Below are positions 24,013 through 32,733 of a stretch of 64,000 nucleotides of DNA, piece after piece. The DNA is from Pseudomonas sp. BBP2017 (GTDB taxonomy: Bacteria; Pseudomonadota; Gammaproteobacteria; Pseudomonadales; Pseudomonadaceae). The stretch's first letter is position 1. Each line of letters opens with the position of its first letter. The stretch spans positions 180,469-244,468 of the forward strand of contig NZ_PVZN01000006.1 of NCBI RefSeq assembly GCF_003024385.1, in the 5' to 3' direction. A program made the translations under genes and the position numbers. The notes under the pieces were generated by a model. The model was not told the DNA's origin and did not search any database. It saw nothing but the letters and a program-made list of their open reading frames with translations.

Positions 24013-25524
24013 ATGAAACTTGAAAACCGCTTACAGGACTACGACGAAGCCCAATTCCTCGGGCTCGTTCAGCACATCTGGAGCGTCGAGATGGACAAGG
24101 TCGAGCACGACGCTCTGATTGCCCACTTCGACTCGATCATCGGTCTGCCTCAGGGCGCCGATCTTTTGTTTTCGCGGGCGAGGGGTAACAGTTCATCGCC
24201 TGAATCCATCGTCGCTACAGTAAAGGCTGCCTATCAGGCCAAGGGGACACGTGCATTCAAGGGGCAGGCAGTTACCAGGGTTCCCCCCACCACGCCGCCG
24301 GTAAAACTCACTGCCGCGCAACGGGCCCAGGCAAGTTCCCGGCGTAACATCGAGCAAGGCCGTGACTTGATTGCAAGGGTCGACTTGGCGATATCGCAGG
24401 TGCGGACAAGGTTGTCGGCCTTGGCGAAGACACTAACCACCATCCAGAACGTCACCCCATCTGGGGTCCGTCCGTTACTGGACTCTCTGGCCACATCAAG
24501 GCACGAGCTGAAGCTCGCTTTTCGGCGTTTGAAGAGCCTGGCCATGTCCGTTCAGTTTGCCAAGGACGCTGCACAGCGTGATGTGAGAAGCTCGTTTCTG
24601 GACGCCACGCTGCAAGCCGTCCTGTTGAATGAAATCAGCCAATGCGATGTCCGTTATCGTGCTGCCCTGAAGGCGGCCGAGGCCGATTACCCGGGTTTAA
24701 TGGTTCGCACGACTGGCCACATTCAAACATTGCGTAAACTATGGCTGGCGCAGAGCCCACAGCTTGGCAAGACGGTACTGATGCGTTCGCCCCGGCTCAG
24801 TGCGGGTTCGCGTCCTGCACTGCTGACCGAGCGGGGCGTATCAGCTGTCATCCGTAGCGAGATGCACCAACTGCTGCATACCTTGCGCTCAGCTGTGGCG
24901 GAGTTGGAATGGCAGGCCACTCAACTCAATGCAGAGCATCCCGCCACCTGCGCTCAGTTGATGGAATTCAGGCAAAGCCACCCAAGCGAAGACCCCCGTT
25001 TCGCTCTATCGCTACCCCTTGAGGAGCTGTGTTCGTTAGACGGAATCGACTGGCAATTACTGGCCAAGCTTGAGTCTGGGATTGATTTGCCTATTCGGTT
25101 CTACTCGGCACTGGCTCCAGTCAGCAACGGCAAGCTCGGTGAGGACTGGGAGAAGGTGGGGGCGATATCCCATGTGCGGATGACGCTGACCCAAGGCGCT
25201 CAAGTTCCTTCGCGTGTACCTGTACGGTCAGCCGTATGGAGTGAAGATCAGCGAGCCTTTGTGTTCACAGCCAACGCAGCTGTGCTGGCAACGGTCCTCT
25301 GGCAAAGCACGGACGATTTACCCATGGATGCTCAAGTTCAGAGCGGCCCGCCGAGCGTCAGTTACCTCAACTTACCGCGTGTTCCTCTTGTTGAGCCGTT
25401 AATCCATCCGCAGCGCATTCGATTCCAGGATTACGTCGTGGTGTTTCCTGAGGGGAGCGCAATGAGCCCTGTCTATCTCATGCTTCGAAATGATCAAGTG
25501 ACGAGTGAATCGCAGGTGTTCTGA
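24013..25524 (+). CDS. Chimera: Im9-like immunity domain fused to a pyocin translocation-like domain
   Basis: A 503-residue protein. Residues 1-88 match colicin/pyocin DNase immunity proteins (Im7/Im9, Colicin_Pyocin family): DYDEAQFLGLVQHIW, then ALIAHFDSI, GADLLF, SPESIVATVKAAY and FKG. The YY pair of Im9 that contacts the DNase (DLIYYP) is FS here (DLLFSR). Residues 115-345 are helical with coiled-coil character. Residues about 350-495 resemble an S-type pyocin domain (VPVRSAVWSEDQRAFVFTANAA, IRFQDYVVVFPEGSAMSPVYLML). The chain stops where a killing domain would normally follow. ATG 24013 follows AGGAGTTTCCAGGA. The function is unknown. Confidence 0.72.
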   Translation: MKLENRLQDYDEAQFLGLVQHIWSVEMDKVEHDALIAHFDSIIGLPQGADLLFSRARGNSSSPESIVATVKAAYQAKGTRAFKGQAVTRVPPTTPPVKLTAAQRAQASSRRNIEQGRDLIARVDLAISQVRTRLSALAKTLTTIQNVTPSGVRPLLDSLATSRHELKLAFRRLKSLAMSVQFAKDAAQRDVRSSFLDATLQAVLLNEISQCDVRYRAALKAAEADYPGLMVRTTGHIQTLRKLWLAQSPQLGKTVLMRSPRLSAGSRPALLTERGVSAVIRSEMHQLLHTLRSAVAELEWQATQLNAEHPATCAQLMEFRQSHPSEDPRFALSLPLEELCSLDGIDWQLLAKLESGIDLPIRFYSALAPVSNGKLGEDWEKVGAISHVRMTLTQGAQVPSRVPVRSAVWSEDQRAFVFTANAAVLATVLWQSTDDLPMDAQVQSGPPSVSYLNLPRVPLVEPLIHPQRIRFQDYVVVFPEGSAMSPVYLMLRNDQVTSESQVF

Positions 25525-25594
25525 GTACCAGCATTTGCTGTCCGGAGGGTGCAAGGTCGCGGCTACACTCTGCTCCGCTGGTGAAACATCTTGA

Positions 25595-25630
25595 AAAGGC
25601 CATTCCGGACAACCGGTGATGGCCTTTCAT
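25595..25630 (+). terminator. Probable terminator closing the bacteriocin island
   Basis: AAAGGCCAT...ATGGCCTTT forms the outer stem, with an inner CCGG-acaa-CCGG stem, followed by a short TTTCAT tail. The T-tract is weak. It separates the chimera gene from the pstS promoter. Confidence 0.5.
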
Positions 25631-25634
25631 CTAA

Positions 25635-25663
25635 TTGTCACATTCGATTCATAGAGTGTTCAT
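25635..25663 (+). promoter_or_regulatory. Pho box of pstS, three repeats
   Basis: Three 7-mers recur every 11 bases: TTGTCAC (25635), GATTCAT (25646) and TGTTCAT (25657). This is the CTGTCAT-N4 periodicity bound by PhoB. A -10-like GATACT follows 10 bases later (25674). Confidence 0.7.
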
Positions 25664-25722
25664 ACGGCCTGCAGATACTTGGGCCCGATCCATCTCACCC
25701 CAATTCCTGCTAGGAGCAAGGC

Positions 25723-26721
25723 ATGAAACTGAAGCGTTTGATGGCGGCCCTGACTTTCGTCGCCGCTGGCGTTGCCACCGCCAATGCGGTTGCCGCTGTT
25801 GACCCTGCTATTCCGACCTACACCAAGACCACCGGTGTGTCGGGCAACCTCTCCAGCGTCGGTTCCGATACCCTGGCGAACCTGATGACCCTGTGGGCTG
25901 AGGCCTACAAGAAGGAATACCCGAACGTAAACATCCAGATCCAGGCTGCCGGCTCCTCCACCGCGCCACCGGCGCTGACCGAAGGCACCGCCAACCTCGG
26001 CCCGATGAGCCGCAAAATGAAGGACGTCGAACTGCAGGCGTTCGAACAGAAATACGGCTACAAACCAACCGCCATCCCGGTTGCCGTCGATGCCCTGGCC
26101 GTATTCGTGCACAAGGACAACCCGATCAAAGGCCTGACCATGGCCCAGGTCGATGCGATCTTCTCTTCGACCCGCCTGTGCGGTGCCAAAGCCGACGTGA
26201 AAACCTGGGGTGACCTGGGCGTGACTGGCGACCTGGCCAACAAGCCGGTTCAATTGTTCGGCCGTAACTCAGTATCCGGCACTTATGGCTACTTCAAGGA
26301 AGAAGGCCTGTGCAAAGGTGACTTCAAGCCTAACGTCAACGAGCAACCAGGTTCGGCTTCGGTCGTGCAGTCGATCAGCAGCTCGCTGAACGGCATCGGT
26401 TACTCGGGCATCGGCTACAAGACTGCCAGCGTTAAAACCGTGCCTCTGGCCAAGAAGGAAGGCGGTGCGTTTGTCGAAGACAACGAAGCCAACGCCCTGA
26501 ACGGTACCTACCCGCTGTCGCGTTTCCTCTACGTTTACGTCAACAAGGCGCCGAACAAGCCTCTGGCCCCGCTGGAAGCCGAGTTCGTCAAGCTGGTGCT
26601 GTCGCAAGCGGGCCAGCAGGTTGTCGTGAAGGACGGTTACATCCCGCTGCCTGCCAAAGTGGCTGAAAAAGCCCTGGCGGACCTGGGTCTGAACCACAAC
26701 GGAAACGTTGCGAAGAAGTAA
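25723..26721 (+). CDS. pstS: Phosphate ABC transporter substrate-binding protein
   Basis: A 332-residue periplasmic phosphate-binding protein. A signal peptide ([22 protein letters not shown]) precedes a mature part with [38 protein letters not shown] and [14 protein letters not shown], which hold the phosphate-contacting Ser, Thr and Arg positions of the PstS fold. It delivers phosphate to PstCAB. It has its own terminator and is separated from pstC by a second Pho box, so it can be made in excess of the permease. A TAGGAGCAAGG ribosome site supports the start. Confidence 0.95.
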   Translation: MKLKRLMAALTFVAAGVATANAVAAVDPAIPTYTKTTGVSGNLSSVGSDTLANLMTLWAEAYKKEYPNVNIQIQAAGSSTAPPALTEGTANLGPMSRKMKDVELQAFEQKYGYKPTAIPVAVDALAVFVHKDNPIKGLTMAQVDAIFSSTRLCGAKADVKTWGDLGVTGDLANKPVQLFGRNSVSGTYGYFKEEGLCKGDFKPNVNEQPGSASVVQSISSSLNGIGYSGIGYKTASVKTVPLAKKEGGAFVEDNEANALNGTYPLSRFLYVYVNKAPNKPLAPLEAEFVKLVLSQAGQQVVVKDGYIPLPAKVAEKALADLGLNHNGNVAKK

Positions 26722-26771
26722 GTGAGAGATCGGTGGGATCTGGTTTTGGCCCGATCTCGCCACACATTACG

Positions 26772-26809
26772 AGTCCGCTGCCAGGGGTATCTGAGCGGCG
26801 GGCTTTTTT
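26772..26809 (+). terminator. Terminator of pstS
   Basis: AGTCCGCTGC pairs with GCGGCGGGCT (two G-T pairs) and is followed by TTTTTT. An upstream stem GAGATCGG...CCGATCTC (26725-26757) may add stability. Confidence 0.8.
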
Positions 26810-26820
26810 GCGTCACTGCA

Positions 26821-26854
26821 TTGTCATGTTTTTGTCATACGGGACCGCTAGGGT
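26821..26854 (+). promoter_or_regulatory. Perfect Pho box and -10 of pstC
   Basis: TTGTCAT-GTTT-TTGTCAT (26821-26838) is a near-consensus Pho box. The -10-like TAGGGT follows at 26849-26854, 10 bases later, the usual spacing for PhoB-activated promoters. Confidence 0.85.
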
Positions 26855-26860
26855 GTGCGC

Positions 26861-29149
26861 ATGAATGATCTGGCCAACTCCACAATGACCCAAAATTCTC
26901 CCCCCGTGCGGATTGACTTCAATGCGCCCGAATTGCAACGCAAGCGCCGTATGCGTGCGCTCAAGGATCGCCTGACCCGCTGGTATGTACTGGTAGGCGG
27001 GCTTGCCGTGCTGGCAGCGATCACCTTGATCTTCTTCTATCTGGCCTATGTGGTCGTGCCGCTGTTCCAGGGCGCCACCTTGACCAGCAAGAAAGCGCTG
27101 GAGCCGACCTGGCTCAGCCAGGATGCCGGCAAGCCGCTGATGATTGCCCTGGAAGAGCAGAACCTGGTGGGGATGCGGGTTTCCGACAAGGGCCAAGCGC
27201 TGTTCTTCGACACCAAGAGTGGTGCCGAGCTCAAGCGCGTTGACCTGCCGGTGCCTGCGGGTACTCAGGTAACTTCTATTGGCACCGACCAGCCGGGCAA
27301 CCCACTGGTGGTGCTGGGCTTGTCCAATGGTCAGGCACTGGCGTTCAGCCACAGCTACAAGATCACCTACCCGGACAACAAGAAGACCATCAGCCCGGCC
27401 ATCGACTTCCCGTATGGCCAGGAGCCGTTCGTACTCGACGAGCAGGGCCGTGCGCTGGAGCACGTCAGCCTCAATGTCAACGGTGAGACCCTGGTGGTTG
27501 CCGGCTCCACTGGCGCGTACCTGCAGGTGGTGTCGCTGAGCCGCGAAGAAAACATGATGACCGGTGAGGTCACCAGCGAGCAGAGCCGTATTGACCTGCC
27601 GCAGATGAGCGAACCGGTCAAAGCGATCTTCATCGATCCGCGCCAGCAGTGGCTGTATGTGATCAACGGTCGGGCCCAGGCGGATGTCTTCAGCCTGCGT
27701 GAGAAGAGCCTCAATGGCCGCTACAAGCTGCTCGAGGATGGCAACGCCGAAGTCACCGCCAGCACCCAGTTGGTCGGTGGTATCTCGCTGATCATCGGCG
27801 ACTCAAAAGGTGGTCTGGCCCAGTGGTTCATGGCCCGCGACCCAGATGGAGAGCAGCGTTTCAAGCGTATTCGCGAGTTCCAGATGGGCACTGCGCCGAT
27901 CGTGCAGATCGATGCTGAAGAGCGCCGCAAGGGCTTTGTTGCCCTGGATGCCGCTGGCAAGCTTGGCGTGTTCCACAGCACCGCGCACCGTACCTTGCTG
28001 GTCGAGTCGGTAGCTGAAGGCGCAGGCGTTCTGGCGCTGTCGCCGCGGGCCAACCGCATCATCGTCGAAGAGGGCGGCAAGCTGCTGCCACTGACGCTGA
28101 AGAACCCGCACCCGGAAGTGTCCTGGAGCGCGTTGTGGAGCAAGGTCTGGTACGAGAACTATGACGAGCCGAAGTACGTTTGGCAGTCCACTGCTTCGAA
28201 CACCGATTTCGAACCCAAGCTAAGCCTCTCGCCGCTGACCTTCGGTACCCTCAAGGCTGCGTTCTACGCGATGATCCTGGCGGCTCCGCTGGCGATTGCC
28301 GCAGCAATCTACACCGCCTACTTCATGGCCCCTGGCATGCGCCGCAAGGTCAAGCCGGTGATCGAACTGATGGAGGCGATGCCGACGGTAATCCTCGGCT
28401 TTTTCGCCGGTCTGTTCCTGGCGCCGTACCTGGAAGGCCACCTGCCGGGTGTGTTCAGCCTGTTCCTGCTGATGCCGATTGGCATCCTGGTCGCCGGCTT
28501 CACCTGGAGCCGCCTGCCCGAGTCGATCCGTCTGCGGGTTCCGGATGGTTGGGAAGCGGCAATCCTGATTCCGGTGATCCTGCTGACCGGCTGGTTCGCC
28601 CTGTATATGAGTCCATTCCTGGAGACCTGGTTCTTCGGTGGTGACATGCGCCTGTGGATCACCAATGACCTGGGCATCACCTTCGATCAGCGCAACGCTC
28701 TGGTAGTCGGTATCGCCATGGGCTTCGCAGTGATTCCGAACATCTACTCGATTGCTGAAGACGCCGTGTTCAGCGTGCCGCGCAGCCTGACCCTGGGCTC
28801 CCTGGCACTCGGTGCAACGCCGTGGCAGACCCTGACTCGTGTGGTCATCCTGACCGCCAGCCCGGGTATTTTCTCGGCGTTGATGATCGGTATGGGCCGT
28901 GCTGTAGGTGAAACCATGATCGTGCTGATGGCTACGGGTAACACCCCGGTCATGGAAATGAACCTGTTCGAAGGCATGCGTACCCTGGCCGCCAACGTTG
29001 CCGTGGAGATGCCGGAATCGGAAGTCGGTGGCAGCCACTACCGCGTGCTGTTCCTCGCCGCGCTGGTGTTGTTGATGTTCACCTTCGTGATGAACACCTT
29101 GGCCGAGCTGATTCGCCAGCGTCTGCGCAAGAAATACTCGTCGCTTTGA
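26861..29149 (+). CDS. pstC: Phosphate ABC transporter permease, long form
   Basis: A 762-residue permease subunit. After a short cytoplasmic N-terminus and one membrane helix (about residues 45-68), a large periplasmic insert of about 370 residues with repeated beta-rich segments precedes the usual six-helix permease half (from about residue 460). This contains the EAA loop AEDAVFSVPRSLTLGSLALGATPWQT. E. coli PstC is only 319 residues; the extended form is known from pseudomonads. The start is uncertain: ATG 26861 coincides with the expected transcription start, so ATG 26885 or leaderless translation are alternatives. Confidence 0.9.
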   Translation: MNDLANSTMTQNSPPVRIDFNAPELQRKRRMRALKDRLTRWYVLVGGLAVLAAITLIFFYLAYVVVPLFQGATLTSKKALEPTWLSQDAGKPLMIALEEQNLVGMRVSDKGQALFFDTKSGAELKRVDLPVPAGTQVTSIGTDQPGNPLVVLGLSNGQALAFSHSYKITYPDNKKTISPAIDFPYGQEPFVLDEQGRALEHVSLNVNGETLVVAGSTGAYLQVVSLSREENMMTGEVTSEQSRIDLPQMSEPVKAIFIDPRQQWLYVINGRAQADVFSLREKSLNGRYKLLEDGNAEVTASTQLVGGISLIIGDSKGGLAQWFMARDPDGEQRFKRIREFQMGTAPIVQIDAEERRKGFVALDAAGKLGVFHSTAHRTLLVESVAEGAGVLALSPRANRIIVEEGGKLLPLTLKNPHPEVSWSALWSKVWYENYDEPKYVWQSTASNTDFEPKLSLSPLTFGTLKAAFYAMILAAPLAIAAAIYTAYFMAPGMRRKVKPVIELMEAMPTVILGFFAGLFLAPYLEGHLPGVFSLFLLMPIGILVAGFTWSRLPESIRLRVPDGWEAAILIPVILLTGWFALYMSPFLETWFFGGDMRLWITNDLGITFDQRNALVVGIAMGFAVIPNIYSIAEDAVFSVPRSLTLGSLALGATPWQTLTRVVILTASPGIFSALMIGMGRAVGETMIVLMATGNTPVMEMNLFEGMRTLAANVAVEMPESEVGGSHYRVLFLAALVLLMFTFVMNTLAELIRQRLRKKYSSL

Positions 29150-29166
29150 TAGGAAGGTAGAGATCC

Positions 29167-30837
29167 GTGAAAAAGGATTCCCTCAAAAGCTGGTTCAAGA
29201 GCGGCGCCCCTGGCGTCTGGATCAGCGGTGGCGCAGTCGCCATCGCGGTGATCATGACCATCGGTCTGCTCTCGGTGATCGCTGTGCGCGGCCTCGGCCA
29301 CTTCTGGCCAGCCGACCTGATTCAGGCCAGCTATAACGTGCCGGGTCAGGCGAATCATATCGTCGTCGGCGAAGTGGTGCAGAAAGAAGAAGTCCCGCGG
29401 GTCCGTCTCAAGGGAGCCGGCTTGCCGGTGCCTGACGAGGGTCCGGAGTTCATGACCCGTGAGCTGATCAAGGTCGGTAACCGCGACCTCAACGGCAGCG
29501 ACTTCACCTGGGTGGTTGGCGAATGGCTGACCGACCAGCAGAAGCCGGTCGACCTGATCGCCCTGGAGCGTCGTGAGTGGGGTAACTTCTACGGCTACCT
29601 GGTCAGCGTCAAGGAAAACGGTAAGGTCGTCGCCGAAGGCCAGGCGGCCTGGTCCGAGCTGCAAGCGCGCCTCAAGCGTGCCGGCAAGCTGGCTGGCGAG
29701 CTGCAGAAGCTTGAGAAGAAGGATATCGGTGCCATCAACTACGGCCTTGAGCGTCTGCGTCTGCAGGCTCGCAAGCTGGAGCTCGACGGTAAGCTGGATG
29801 CCGCCGCGCAGGCTGACATGGACGCCGAACGTGCCGAACTGAACAACCGTTACAAGGCTATCGAAGAGCGTCTGGGCAACCTGCATCAGGACTTCGGTCG
29901 CGATAGCCTGGTGGCCAAGGACGGCAATGGCCGTGAAGTCGAGATCAACCTGAGCAAGGTGGTTCACGCTTACCAGCCGAACGGCATGGGCTTCTTCACC
30001 AAGATGGGCGTGTATTTCGCCAAGGTCTGGGAGTTTCTTAGCGACGACCCGCGTGAAGCCAACACCGAAGGCGGGATCTTTCCTGCAATCTTCGGTACTG
30101 TGATGATGACCCTGATCATGGCCGTGATCGTCACCCCGTTCGGCGTGCTGGCGGCGGTGTACCTGCGTGAATATGCGCGCCAGGGGCCGGTGACTCGCCT
30201 GATCCGTATCGCGGTGAACAACCTCGCCGGTGTTCCGGCCATCGTCTACGGCGTGTTCGGTCTGGGCTTCTTCGTCTATGTGCTGGGTGGCTCGCTCGAT
30301 CGCCTGTTTTTCCCTGAGGCGTTGCCGGCACCAACCCTGGGTACTCCGGGTCTGCTCTGGGCCTCGTTGACCCTGGCACTGCTGGCGGTGCCGGTGGTGA
30401 TCGTGGCCACTGAAGAAGGCCTGGCGCGTATCCCGCGTACGGTTCGTGAAGGTTCGCTGGCGCTCGGTGCAACCAAGGCCGAGACCCTGTGGAAGATCGT
30501 CCTGCCAATGGCCAGCCCGGCGATGATGACCGGCATGATCCTCGCCGTGGCCCGCGCCGCCGGTGAAGTGGCACCGCTGATGCTGGTGGGTGTAGTGAAA
30601 CTGGCGCCATCGCTGCCAGTGGATGGCAACTATCCGTACCTGCACCTGGACCAGAAGATCATGCACCTGGGCTTCCACATCTATGACGTCGGCTTCCAGA
30701 GTCCGAACGTCGAGGCCGCGCGGCCGCTGGTTTACGCCACCGCGTTGCTGCTGGTGCTGGTGATCGCCACGCTCAACTTGTCGGCCGTATGGATTCGTAA
30801 CCACCTGCGCGAGAAGTACAAGGCGCTGGATAGCTGA
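29167..30837 (+). CDS. pstA: Phosphate ABC transporter permease, long form
   Basis: A 556-residue permease subunit starting with GTG after AGGAAGGTAGAGATCC. One helix (about residues 20-43) is followed by a long hydrophilic and partly coiled-coil periplasmic region (about 50-290), then the permease core with EEGLARIPRTVREGSLALGATKAETLW as EAA loop. E. coli PstA is 296 residues. It follows pstC by 17 bases. Extended PstA and PstC occur together, so the two extra domains probably contact each other or PstS. Confidence 0.92.
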   Translation: MKKDSLKSWFKSGAPGVWISGGAVAIAVIMTIGLLSVIAVRGLGHFWPADLIQASYNVPGQANHIVVGEVVQKEEVPRVRLKGAGLPVPDEGPEFMTRELIKVGNRDLNGSDFTWVVGEWLTDQQKPVDLIALERREWGNFYGYLVSVKENGKVVAEGQAAWSELQARLKRAGKLAGELQKLEKKDIGAINYGLERLRLQARKLELDGKLDAAAQADMDAERAELNNRYKAIEERLGNLHQDFGRDSLVAKDGNGREVEINLSKVVHAYQPNGMGFFTKMGVYFAKVWEFLSDDPREANTEGGIFPAIFGTVMMTLIMAVIVTPFGVLAAVYLREYARQGPVTRLIRIAVNNLAGVPAIVYGVFGLGFFVYVLGGSLDRLFFPEALPAPTLGTPGLLWASLTLALLAVPVVIVATEEGLARIPRTVREGSLALGATKAETLWKIVLPMASPAMMTGMILAVARAAGEVAPLMLVGVVKLAPSLPVDGNYPYLHLDQKIMHLGFHIYDVGFQSPNVEAARPLVYATALLLVLVIATLNLSAVWIRNHLREKYKALDS

Positions 30838-30922
30838 TCGAAACACCCTTTTTGCAAGCGCCGCCCGTGTGTTGTACCGGGTGGCTCGATGAAACGAAAT
30901 TGATAGCGTATGGAGCCTGACC

Positions 30923-31756
30923 ATGCAGCAAGAATCCCACGCCCACGGCATCGATATGTCGGCCCTGGGTCGTACCAAGCAGAGCCTGCAACTGGCCGAT
31001 GAAACCGTGGCCATCGAAGTGCCTGGTCTGAGCCTGTACTACGGCGAGAAACAAGCCCTGTTCGACGTCAGCATGAACATCCCGAAACAGCGCGTGACGG
31101 CCTTCATCGGCCCGTCCGGCTGCGGTAAATCAACCTTGCTGCGCACTTTCAACCGCATGAACGACCTGGTGGATGGTTGCCGCGTCGAGGGTGCAATCAA
31201 CCTGTACGGCAACAACATCTATCGCAAGGGCGAAGACGTGGCCGAACTGCGTCGCCGGGTTGGCATGGTGTTCCAGAAGCCTAACCCGTTTCCCAAGACC
31301 ATCTATGAAAACGTGGTCTATGGCCTGCGCATCCAGGGCATCAACAAGAAACGCGTACTCGATGAGGCCGTGGAATGGGCACTCAAGGGCGCGGCCCTGT
31401 GGGAGGAGGTCAAGGACCGCTTGCACGAGTCGGCTCTGGGCCTGTCCGGTGGTCAACAGCAACGTCTGGTGATCGCTCGCACCATCGCAGTGGAGCCCGA
31501 GGTACTGCTGCTCGATGAGCCGTGCTCGGCACTGGACCCGATCTCGACGCTGAAAGTCGAAGAGCTGATCTACGAGCTGAAGTCCAAGTACACCATCGTC
31601 ATCGTTACCCACAACATGCAGCAGGCGGCGCGGGTTTCCGACTACACCGCCTTCATGTACATGGGCAAACTGGTCGAGTTCGGTGACACCGACACGCTGT
31701 TCACCAATCCGGCGAAGAAGCAGACCGAAGATTACATCACCGGTCGGTATGGCTAG
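30923..31756 (+). CDS. pstB: Phosphate ABC transporter ATPase
   Basis: A 277-residue ATPase with Walker [10 protein letters not shown] (63-71), the signature LSGGQQQRL, Walker [13 protein letters not shown] and the switch His in IVTHNM. The N-terminal 30 residues extend beyond E. coli PstB. It drives phosphate import through PstCA and, with PhoU, sets PhoR signalling. The 85-base gap from pstA has no terminator, so one transcript is likely. Confidence 0.95.
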   Translation: MQQESHAHGIDMSALGRTKQSLQLADETVAIEVPGLSLYYGEKQALFDVSMNIPKQRVTAFIGPSGCGKSTLLRTFNRMNDLVDGCRVEGAINLYGNNIYRKGEDVAELRRRVGMVFQKPNPFPKTIYENVVYGLRIQGINKKRVLDEAVEWALKGAALWEEVKDRLHESALGLSGGQQQRLVIARTIAVEPEVLLLDEPCSALDPISTLKVEELIYELKSKYTIVIVTHNMQQAARVSDYTAFMYMGKLVEFGDTDTLFTNPAKKQTEDYITGRYG

Positions 31757-31812
31757 GATTCAACGATCGAACGCCGCCTGACAGTACTTACCGGACGCTC
31801 CAAGGATTTCTC

Positions 31813-32571
31813 ATGATCAATAAAGACAGCCTTACCCACCACATCTCGCAGCAGTTCAACGCCGAACTCGAAGAGGTTCGCAGCCACCTTCTGGCGATGG
31901 GCGGTCTGGTTGAGAAGCAGGTCAATGACGCGGTCACTGCGCTGATCGAGGCCGATTCGGGCCTGGCCCAGCAGGTGCGTGAAGTCGACGAGCAGATCAA
32001 CCAGATGGAGCGCAACATTGACGAGGAATGCGTGCGCATTCTCGCCCGTCGTCAGCCGGCTGCTTCTGACCTGCGTCTGATCATCAGCATTTCCAAGTCG
32101 GTGATTGACCTGGAGCGCATTGGTGACGAGTCGACCAAGATCGCCCGCCGCGCTATTCAGTTGTGCGAAGAGGGTGAGTCGCCGCGCGGCTACGTCGAAG
32201 TCCGGCACATCGGCGATCAGGTGCGCAACATGGTCCGTGATGCGCTGGATGCCTTTGCTCGTTTCGACGCTGACCTGGCGCTGTCGGTCGCCCAGTACGA
32301 CAAGACCATCGACCGCGAGTACAAGACCGCGCTGCGCGAGCTGGTTACCTACATGATGGAAGATCCGCGTTCGATCTCCCGGGTGCTCAGCGTAATCTGG
32401 GCCCTGCGCTCACTGGAGCGGATTGGCGACCACGCACGTAACATCTCCGAGCTGGTGATCTACCTGGTGCGCGGTACCGATGTGCGTCACCTGGGCCTCA
32501 AGCGAATGAAAGAAGAGGTCGAGGGTGGCAGCGAAAAGGCTAATGTTCCGGCTGAAACTGACGATAAGTAA
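31813..32571 (+). CDS. phoU: Phosphate-signalling regulator PhoU
   Basis: A 252-residue protein with two PhoU helical bundles. E/DxxxD metal-binding repeats are visible as DLERIGDESTKIARRA and SLERIGDHARNISELV. It links the Pst transporter to PhoR and keeps the Pho regulon off when phosphate is sufficient. A strong terminator follows. Confidence 0.95.
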   Translation: MINKDSLTHHISQQFNAELEEVRSHLLAMGGLVEKQVNDAVTALIEADSGLAQQVREVDEQINQMERNIDEECVRILARRQPAASDLRLIISISKSVIDLERIGDESTKIARRAIQLCEEGESPRGYVEVRHIGDQVRNMVRDALDAFARFDADLALSVAQYDKTIDREYKTALRELVTYMMEDPRSISRVLSVIWALRSLERIGDHARNISELVIYLVRGTDVRHLGLKRMKEEVEGGSEKANVPAETDDK

Positions 32572-32586
32572 GGCTGCCCCGAGAAC

Positions 32587-32614
32587 GAACGCCCGGCCCT
32601 GGCCGGGCGTTTTC
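32587..32614 (+). terminator. Terminator of the pstCAB-phoU operon
   Basis: A perfect 10-bp stem ACGCCCGGCC-ct-GGCCGGGCGT is followed by TTTT, 16 bases after the phoU stop. Confidence 0.88.
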
Positions 32615-32733
32615 GTTTGCGGTCGAGCACCTCAAGGCAGCCGCGAACGAAATCACGAGTCCCGGCGTGAGCCAATGTTTGGCAAATGGCCATTAGTCAG
32701 CGTTATGCTAGTCGGGATTCAATAGGAGTGGCG

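Larger units (their letters stand above)
18402..25627. other. Accessory bacteriocin island between the MFS gene and pstS
   Basis: The island contains an opposite-strand toxin-tail/immunity pair, a full-length S-type-pyocin-like toxin, three tandem immunity genes with toxin-tail remnants, and an Im9-like/pyocin chimera. Base composition drops sharply towards AT in the toxin tail and the immunity genes compared with flanking core genes. No integrase, tRNA or direct repeat bounding the island was found. Confidence 0.75.

Noticed and set aside
29038..31014. A 658-codon minus-strand open frame across pstC, pstA and pstB
   Set aside because: It crosses three well-defined genes, is rich in His/Arg/Gln, and has no recognisable domain. 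It is an antisense shadow.
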